Below, piece by piece: positions 59,003 through 64,000 of a stretch of DNA of 64,000 bases. How positions within the stretch are numbered: position 1 is the stretch's first letter; every line of letters begins with the position of its first letter. The stretch is taken from contig NZ_CP042582.1 in assembly GCF_008728835.1 (NCBI RefSeq), positions 5,191,001 through 5,255,000 on the forward strand, in the 5' to 3' direction. The translations under genes were made by a program, and so were the position numbers. The notes below the pieces were generated by a model that saw only the letters and a list, made by a program, of their open reading frames with translations, had not been told where the DNA came from and did not search any database. This DNA comes from Hypericibacter adhaerens. Its GTDB lineage: Bacteria; Pseudomonadota; Alphaproteobacteria; Dongiales; Dongiaceae.

Positions 59003-59329
59003 TCACATGAGGGGCGGTTCGGCGATCGGGAACCAGAGCCGCTGTTCCTCGTAAGGCAGCATCTCCCGCCACTGGGCCGGGTTGGCGTTGAAGTCGTCGA
59101 CGATCCGCTGGGCCGTCGCGGGATCGCGCACGCGGTTCCAATCCAGCGGCCCGACCTGCTTGAAGACGGCTACGTCGTCGGGCTTCACCGGCCGGACGCG
59201 GTTGCGCTGCATGTCGATCGCATAGTCGCCGTGGCTGTAAGCCACGTTGCCGGGACTGTTGAAGAAATCGCACCCCGCCAAGCTCAGAAGGGCCAGGGCG
59301 CCCGCCAGCAATCTTCGTCGCGTTGTCAT
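59003..59329 (-). CDS. Small lipoprotein, paralogue 1 of a tandem pair
   Basis: A 108-residue lipoprotein with lipobox LAGC (Cys 20). It shares GNVAYSHGDYAIDMQR, VAVFKQVGPLDWNRVRD and DFNANPAQWREM with the next gene, 12 bases away. The ATG at 59329 is used. The preceding ATG at 59344 is also possible, because the segment TTCGTGCCATGAC is directly repeated there and gives two equivalent starts. Function unknown. Confidence 0.78.
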   Translation of the reverse strand: MTTRRRLLAGALALLSLAGCDFFNSPGNVAYSHGDYAIDMQRNRVRPVKPDDVAVFKQVGPLDWNRVRDPATAQRIVDDFNANPAQWREMLPYEEQRLWFPIAEPPLM

Positions 59330-59361
59330 GGCACGAACAGTCATGGCACGAAGATGGATCG

Positions 59362-60426
59362 TCAGCCGCGCCGGGGCAACAAGGCCCAATAGTCGAAATC
59401 GAGCACGACCGCGGGATCGGGATTGCCGTCGGCGGCCTTGTCCGGGAAGCCGGCGGCCGGCTGGTTCTTGGTCGCGACCAGCCGCAGCCGCAGCGCGCCG
59501 GCTTGCGGCGCGCCGTCCAGCTCCGCCTTCGCCAGCACCTCGCTCCAGGCATAGATCGTGTCGCCGGCGAAGCTCGGGTTGGTGTGGCGGCCGCCATTGA
59601 TGGCGAGGAGCTTCAGCGCATTGCCGAGCCCGTTGACCGAGAGCGCGCGCGCCAGGCTGATGACATGGCCGCCATAGACGATGCGCCGGCCGAAGCGGCC
59701 GTCCTTCTCCGCATGCTGGTTGAAATGCACGCGCGCATTGTTCTGGTAAAGCCGCGTCGCGGTCATGTGGCAGGATTCCTCGATCGTCATCCCGTCCACA
59801 TGGTCGATGCGCTCGCCGGGCTCGTAATCCTCCCAGCGATGCGGGGAACCGGTGACCGCCGGATCGAAATGCCGCAGGTCGAGCCCGCCGCCCACGTCGA
59901 GCGCCGTGCCCGGCAGGGCCGCGACCAGCTCGGGCACCGTCGCCGTTGGGGCGGGCGATTGCGGGTCGCGCTTGCGCACCAGCACCCAGCGCACATAGTC
60001 GACCACCATGGCGCCGCGCTGGTTGCGGCCGATCGAGCGCACATAGACCACGCCGGTCTGGCGGTTCGAGTTCTCCTTGAGCCCGATCACGGTCGAGGTG
60101 GCCGACAGCGTGTCGCCGGGATAGACCGGCGCGCCGAACGACCCTTGCGCGTAGCCGAGATTGGCGATGGCGTTGAGCGAGATGTCGGGAACGGTGCGGC
60201 CGAAGACGATGTGGAACACCAGCAGGTCGTCGAGCGGCGCCTGCGGCAGGCCCAGCGCCTTCGCGAAGGCGTCGGAGCTGGGAAGCGCGAAGCGGCTGCC
60301 GGTCAGCGCCGTATAGAGCGCCACGTCGCCGGCGGTGACGGTGCGCGGAACCGCATGGCGGATCTCCTGGCCGAAGCGGAAATCCTCGAAGAAATTGCCG
60401 GCGCTGGTCTTGGCGGAGGCGGTCAT
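59362..60426 (-). CDS. MaoC-type dehydratase, mesaconyl-CoA hydratase-like
   Basis: A 354-residue double-hotdog protein. N-terminal half: FFEDFRFGQEIRHAVPRTVTAGD and ALTGSRFALPSSDAFA. C-terminal half: GGHVISLARAL and INGGRHTNPSFAGDTI. Length and layout match mesaconyl-CoA (beta-methylmalyl-CoA) hydratase of the ethylmalonyl-CoA pathway. The neighbouring CoA-ester lyase supports a role in C5 acyl-CoA metabolism, such as glyoxylate/propionyl-CoA, methylaspartate or itaconate/citramalate routes. ATG at 60426 is the family start. Confidence 0.85.
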   Translation of the reverse strand: MTASAKTSAGNFFEDFRFGQEIRHAVPRTVTAGDVALYTALTGSRFALPSSDAFAKALGLPQAPLDDLLVFHIVFGRTVPDISLNAIANLGYAQGSFGAPVYPGDTLSATSTVIGLKENSNRQTGVVYVRSIGRNQRGAMVVDYVRWVLVRKRDPQSPAPTATVPELVAALPGTALDVGGGLDLRHFDPAVTGSPHRWEDYEPGERIDHVDGMTIEESCHMTATRLYQNNARVHFNQHAEKDGRFGRRIVYGGHVISLARALSVNGLGNALKLLAINGGRHTNPSFAGDTIYAWSEVLAKAELDGAPQAGALRLRLVATKNQPAAGFPDKAADGNPDPAVVLDFDYWALLPRRG

Positions 60427-60435
60427 CGCGATCCG

Positions 60436-60527
60436 CCCCTCCCCCTTACCCCCTCCCGCAAGGGGAGGGGGTTTGATGTTTGCAGCTTCCCGCCCCCTCC
60501 CCTTGCGGGAGGGGGCAGGGGGAGGGG
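60436..60527. repeat. Composite C/G-rich palindromic repeat, copy 1
   Basis: Two hairpins with identical arms CCCCCTCCC/GGGAGGGGG (60449-60457/60463-60471 and 60493-60501/60507-60515) carry 5-base loops GCAAG and CTTGC, so the two units are reverse complements. Outer arms CCCCTCCCCCT (60436-60446) and AGGGGGAGGGG (60517-60527) also pair. This is the architecture of BIME/REP-type intergenic repeats. Confidence 0.75.
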
Positions 60528-60559
60528 TGAGGCCGCTCGTTGCTCGAACATATGAGCGA

Positions 60560-61450
60560 TCACCGCGCGCCGTCGCCGCCTTCGCGCGCGGCGATGGCCT
60601 CGGCGAGCTCGACGATGCGCCGCGCATTCAGCACATGGAGATTCTCGATCAGCTTGCCGTCGAGCACGACGATGCCGCGCCCGCCGGCCACCGCGTCCGC
60701 ATGGGCCGCGATGATGCGGCGCGACCATTCCACCTCGGCCGGCGCCGGTGCGAAGGCCGTGTTGGCGGCGGCGATGGTCTTGGGATGGATCAGGGTCTTG
60801 CCGTCGAATCCCATCTCGGCACCCTGGCGGCAGGCCGCCTCGAAGCCGGCATCGTCATCGAGATCGAGATGGACGCCGTCGAGGATCGCGAGGCCGTAGG
60901 CGCGCGCCGCCAGCATGCAGAGCCCGAGGCTGGTGACGAGCGGCAGGCGGTCGCGCGTATGGACGGCGTGCAGGTCCTTGGTCAGGTCCGAGGTGCCCAT
61001 GACGAAGCATTGCACGCGCCGCGAGGAACCCGCGATCTCCTCGACATTCAGCATTGCGCGCGGCGTTTCCATCATGCACCAGAGGGCGAGGTCCTCGGGG
61101 GCGCCGTTCGCCACCAGCACGGTCTCGGCCTGGCGCACGGTTTCGACGCTCTCGACCTTGGGGATCAGGATCGCGGCGGCACCGGCCTCGGCCACCGCGG
61201 CCAGATCGCCATAGCCCCAGGGGGTGTTGAGGCCATTGACGCGGATCACCACCTCGCGCGCGCCATAACCGCCGGCCTTGACCGCGTTCACCACCTGGAT
61301 GCGGGCGTCGCGCTTGGCCTCGGGCGCCACCGCATCCTCGAGATCCATGATCAGCACATCGGCCGGCAGGGTCTTGCCCTTCTCCAGGGCGCGAAGATTG
61401 GAGCCGGGGGTATAGAGCGCGCTGCGGCGCGGGCGGGTGGATTGGAACAT
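60560..61450 (-). CDS. HpcH/HpaI aldolase/citrate lyase-family CoA-ester lyase (malyl-CoA lyase-like)
   Basis: A 296-residue TIM-barrel protein of the CitE/malyl-CoA lyase group: RSALYTPGSNLRALEK, LEDAVAPEAK (metal), VVIRVNGLNTPW, LIPKVESVE, ETPRAMLNVEEI and MGFDGKTLIHPKTI. It may cleave malyl-CoA, beta-methylmalyl-CoA or citramalyl-CoA, or act as a malyl-CoA thioesterase; these are hard to separate by eye. It is transcribed together with the MaoC hydratase, across copy 1 of the palindromic repeat. Confidence 0.87.
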   Translation of the reverse strand: MFQSTRPRRSALYTPGSNLRALEKGKTLPADVLIMDLEDAVAPEAKRDARIQVVNAVKAGGYGAREVVIRVNGLNTPWGYGDLAAVAEAGAAAILIPKVESVETVRQAETVLVANGAPEDLALWCMMETPRAMLNVEEIAGSSRRVQCFVMGTSDLTKDLHAVHTRDRLPLVTSLGLCMLAARAYGLAILDGVHLDLDDDAGFEAACRQGAEMGFDGKTLIHPKTIAAANTAFAPAPAEVEWSRRIIAAHADAVAGGRGIVVLDGKLIENLHVLNARRIVELAEAIAAREGGDGAR

Positions 61451-61598
61451 GCCGTCATTCCCTGACAGAAAAAAATGAATAGCCGCCGGCCCGGGTCCGG
61501 CCGGCCGCCGGAAGCCCGCGACTATAGCGAAACCGCGAGACGGGAACAGCGGCCGGCATCCGGCGGTTCCCCGCGGGAGGCGCCGCCGGGGGCTCGAT

Positions 61599-61611
61599 TG
61601 TCACCGTGACA
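61599..61611. promoter_or_regulatory. Perfect dyad TGTCAC-C-GTGACA between divergent genes
   Basis: A 13-base palindrome with one central base lies 100 bases upstream of pdxY and 150 bases upstream of the lyase gene. Its size and symmetry suit a dimeric regulator, for example of the GntR or CRP/FNR type. No regulator gene is adjacent. Confidence 0.4.
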
Positions 61612-61710
61612 CCCGCGGAAATGCTGGCTTTTTTGGCCCTCCGGACGCTCCTGCCGCCTTCCCAGCCGAGGGCTTCGCATGGGAGAGTGCGCGCTTCATC
61701 CGAGGGCTTC

Positions 61711-62559
61711 ATGAACATCCTGTCGATCTCGTCGCGCGTCACCTACGGCCATGTCGGCCATGCCGCCTCCGTCTTCTGCCTGCAGCGTCTGGGCCACGAG
61801 GTCTGGCCGGTCGAGACCACGCTGCTGTCGAACCATCTGGGCTATCCCGCCTGGGGCGGACGCCAGCTCGCGACCGAGGAGGTGGCGATGGTGCTGGACG
61901 GGCTCGAGCGGCTCGGCGTCTATGGCAGCGTCGATGTCTATGCGACGGGCTTCCTCGGCAAGGCGCCGCAGCTCGCGGTCGAGACCCTCGGCAAGCTGCG
62001 CCGCCAGCGCCCCGACATGCTCTATGCGCTGGACCCGGTGATGGGCGAGCGCCAGGGCGGGCTCTATGTGCCGGCCGAGACCGCCGCGCTCATCAAGCGC
62101 GAGCTCCTGGCCGAAGCCGATCTCACCTTCCCCAACATCTTCGAGCTCGACTATCTCTCCGGCAGCCGGGTCGAGACGCTCGAGGACGCGATCAAGGCCT
62201 GCGCGGCGATCCGCGCGCAAGGACGGCCCGATCTCACCGTGATCGCCACCGGCATCGAGCGCGTCGACGGCAACCCGCAGGCGATCGAGACCATGGCGGT
62301 GGGGCCGCAAGGCGTGTTTCTCGCCACCGCGCGGCGTCACGCGCTCAAGGCGCATGGCACCGGCGACTGCTTCGCCGCCCTCTTCCTCGGCCATTATCTC
62401 AAGAACGAGCGCAACCTCGAAGCCTCGCTCGGCATCGCCGCCAGCGCCATGGCCGCGGTGGTCGAGGCGACCGGCGACGCGATGGAGCTGGCGCTCGTCG
62501 CCGCGCAGGACGCCTTCGCGAACCCGCCGAAGAAGGCGGTGCTGCAGCGGTTGGGGTAG
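61711..62559 (+). CDS. pdxY: Pyridoxal kinase
   Basis: A 282-residue ribokinase-fold enzyme of B6 salvage: MNILSISSRVTYGHVGHAA, WPVETTLLSNHLGYP, LDPVMGE, and the catalytic GTGDCFAALFLGHYL with Asp. The ATG at 61711 is the family start; the frame is open upstream without similarity. It is divergent from the CoA-ester lyase. Confidence 0.94.
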   Translation: MNILSISSRVTYGHVGHAASVFCLQRLGHEVWPVETTLLSNHLGYPAWGGRQLATEEVAMVLDGLERLGVYGSVDVYATGFLGKAPQLAVETLGKLRRQRPDMLYALDPVMGERQGGLYVPAETAALIKRELLAEADLTFPNIFELDYLSGSRVETLEDAIKACAAIRAQGRPDLTVIATGIERVDGNPQAIETMAVGPQGVFLATARRHALKAHGTGDCFAALFLGHYLKNERNLEASLGIAASAMAAVVEATGDAMELALVAAQDAFANPPKKAVLQRLG

Positions 62560-62583
62560 GGCGCGCGATCTACTGTTTGTTGT

Positions 62584-62683
62584 CCCCTCCCCCGGAACGG
62601 GGGAGGGCTAGGGAGGGGGCTGCGCGATACCAGATACCGAGCGGCCCCCTCCTTAATCCTCCCCCGCCGTGCGGGGGAGGAAA
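62584..62683. repeat. Composite C/G-rich palindromic repeat, copy 2
   Basis: Hairpin CCCTCCCCC/GGGGGAGGG (62585-62593, 62599-62607) is followed by a pair of arms GGAGGGGGC and GCCCCCTCC around a spacer. A second hairpin CCTCCCCCGC/GCGGGGGAGG (62658-62667, 62671-62680) ends it. It shares the CCCTCCCCC core and 5-base loop with copy 1, two kilobases away. It sits between convergent pdxY and asd. Confidence 0.7.
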
Positions 62684-62698
62684 CAATGAGTCAGAACC

Positions 62699-63712
62699 TC
62701 AGAGATAATTCTCCGCCAGATGCTCCGCGATCTGCACGGCGTTGAGCGCCGCGCCCTTGCGGAGATTGTCGGAGACCACCCAGAGCGAGAGGCCGTTCGG
62801 CACGGTGGGATCGGCGCGCAGACGGCTGACGAAGGTCGCATCGTCGCCGACGCATTCGACCGGCGTGATATAGCCGCCGGGCTCGCGGCGATCCTCGACG
62901 ATGATGCCGGGGGCACCCGAGAGCGCCTCAAAGGCCTCTTCGACCGAGATCGGGTTCTCGAACTCGAGATTGACCGCTTCCGAATGGCCGACGAAGACCG
63001 GCGCGCGCACGCAGGTCGCCACCACCTCGATCTCGGGATCGAGGATCTTCTTGGTCTCGACCTTCATCTTCCACTCCTCCTTGGTCGAGCCGTCCTCCAT
63101 GAAGACGTCGATCTGCGGAATGAGGTTGAAGGCGATCTGCTTCGGGAATTTGTGCTTCTCGATGGGCGCCGCCATGTAGATGGCGCGCGTCTGGTTGTAG
63201 AGCTCGTCCATCGCCTCCTTGCCGGCGCCCGAGACCGACTGGTAGGTCGCGACCACCACGCGCTTGATGCGCGCCAGGTCGTGCAGCGGCTTCAGCGCCA
63301 CCACCATCTGGATGGTCGAGCAGTTCGGATTGGCGATGATGTTGCGCCTGGTGTAACCCGCGATCGCGTCCGGATTGACCTCGGGCACCACCAGCGGGAT
63401 CTCGGGATCCATGCGGAAATGCGAGGTGTTGTCGATCACGACGCAGCCGGCCTTGGCGGCGCGCGGCGCATGGATGGCCGAGACCTTGGCGCCCGGCGAG
63501 AACAGGCCGATATCGCAGCCCTTGAAATCGAACTTGGCGAGGTCCTGGCATTTCAGGATCTCGTCCTCGCCGAAGGAGACGTCCTTGCCAACGGACCGCT
63601 CCGACGCCAAGGCGACGACCTCGTCGACCGGAAACTCGCGGTCGGCCAGCGTCTGTAGCATTTCTCGGCCGACATTGCCGGTGGCACCGACGACCGCTAC
63701 CTTGTAACCCAT
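62699..63712 (-). CDS. asd: Aspartate-semialdehyde dehydrogenase
   Basis: A 337-residue NADP enzyme that reduces aspartyl phosphate in the lysine/threonine/methionine pathway. NADP motif VVGATGNVGREML, catalytic C131 in NPNCSTIQMV, and the C-terminal VGHSEAVNLEF and WVVSDNLRKGAALN are present. The ATG at 63712 (MGYKVAVVG) is the family start. Confidence 0.97.
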   Translation of the reverse strand: MGYKVAVVGATGNVGREMLQTLADREFPVDEVVALASERSVGKDVSFGEDEILKCQDLAKFDFKGCDIGLFSPGAKVSAIHAPRAAKAGCVVIDNTSHFRMDPEIPLVVPEVNPDAIAGYTRRNIIANPNCSTIQMVVALKPLHDLARIKRVVVATYQSVSGAGKEAMDELYNQTRAIYMAAPIEKHKFPKQIAFNLIPQIDVFMEDGSTKEEWKMKVETKKILDPEIEVVATCVRAPVFVGHSEAVNLEFENPISVEEAFEALSGAPGIIVEDRREPGGYITPVECVGDDATFVSRLRADPTVPNGLSLWVVSDNLRKGAALNAVQIAEHLAENYL

Positions 63713-63815
63713 TGTCTGCTCGCTCTTCTCTGAGGGTGAGGGTGAATTAGGACCGAACTCCGTCCGGCGCAAGCGCCGACGGGTGGGTGGGATGAGGGCG
63801 CGAGGTCGCACCCCG

Positions 63816-64000
63816 ATGGCATCTGCCGCGATGAGCTATGCCGAGTTCTGGCCGCGCTATCTCAAGGCGCATGGCAAGCCCCGGACGCGGCTTTTGCATG
63901 TGATCGGCACCAGCCTCGCCATCGCCAGCCTGGCCTGGGCCGCGATCGCGCTCGATTGGCGCCCGCTCGTCGCCGTGCCGATCCTGGGCTACGGCTTCGC
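63816..64000 (+). CDS. DUF962 / Mpo1-like protein, 5' part
   Basis: The gene runs off the right edge. The visible N-terminus carries YAEFWPRYLKAHGKPRTRLLH followed by a membrane helix (VIGTSLAIASLAWAAIAL), the mark of the DUF962 family, whose yeast member Mpo1 is a dioxygenase in fatty-acid alpha-oxidation. Start could be ATG 63816 or 63831. It is divergent from asd. Confidence 0.8.
   Translation, partial: MASAAMSYAEFWPRYLKAHGKPRTRLLHVIGTSLAIASLAWAAIALDWRPLVAVPILGYGF

Overview
The window is a 64 kb piece of a GC-rich bacterial chromosome that is almost wholly coding. Gene orders point to an alphaproteobacterium, probably of the Rhodospirillales type. The orders used are rlmH-gpmI-envC-ctpA-(divergent polysaccharide deacetylase)-rppH, an F1-only ATP synthase operon atpHAGDC, and mdh/sucCD/sucAB/lpd. 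Family- or genus-level placement is inference. I see no rRNA, tRNA, CRISPR array, insertion sequence or prophage.

Layout. 1-2.7 kb: the 3' end of a flavin oxidoreductase, a cupredoxin, a PhyH-type dioxygenase and rlmH. 2.8-10.1 kb: a lipoprotein, then gpmI, envC, ctpA, a divergent polysaccharide deacetylase and rppH on the plus strand. 10.5-21.5 kb: an accessory uptake and catabolic region. It holds a GMC oxidoreductase, a D-glutamate cyclase-like protein, a fold-III PLP enzyme of the D-threonine aldolase/D-serine dehydratase type, a Gfo/Idh/MocA dehydrogenase, a lactonase-like amidohydrolase, a complete CUT1 sugar-type ABC importer and a divergent LysR regulator. 21.6-22.4 kb: a di-iron ferritin-like protein. 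22.5-27.5 kb: atpHAGDC. 27.8-33.4 kb: priA diverging from a transaldolase-like aldolase, DUF484, xerC, a small exported LPPG-repeat protein and a GNAT enzyme. 33.5-36 kb: a phospholipase D-type protein and an endonuclease/exonuclease/phosphatase protein.

36.2-57.6 kb is the energy-metabolism block, nearly all on the minus strand: sdhCDA, sdhB, SDR, zapE, mdh, a 34-residue basic protein, sucC, sucD, sucA, sucB, a C39-like protein and lpd. Together these encode the TCA steps from 2-oxoglutarate to oxaloacetate plus complex II. Two things interrupt it. A four-gene head-group module (nucleotidyltransferase, PhyH dioxygenase, CDP-alcohol phosphatidyltransferase, flippase-like membrane protein) separates sdhA from sdhB. 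An arginase-family protein and two tandem secreted paralogues lie between sdhB and the SDR gene.

57.6-58.7 kb has no convincing gene and ends in three strong consecutive hairpins. 58.7-61.5 kb holds two tandem lipoprotein paralogues and a mesaconyl-CoA hydratase/CoA-ester lyase pair. 61.7-64 kb holds pyridoxal kinase, asd and a partial DUF962 gene. Two C/G-rich composite palindromic repeats flank this last part.

The least conventional items are the module splitting the sdh genes, the 34-residue Lys/Ala-rich protein translationally coupled to mdh, the C39-like protein with a basic tail inside the 2-oxoglutarate dehydrogenase operon, the ABC importer/D-amino-acid-enzyme cluster, two families of tandem small exported paralogues, and the structured non-coding kilobase upstream of sdhC.
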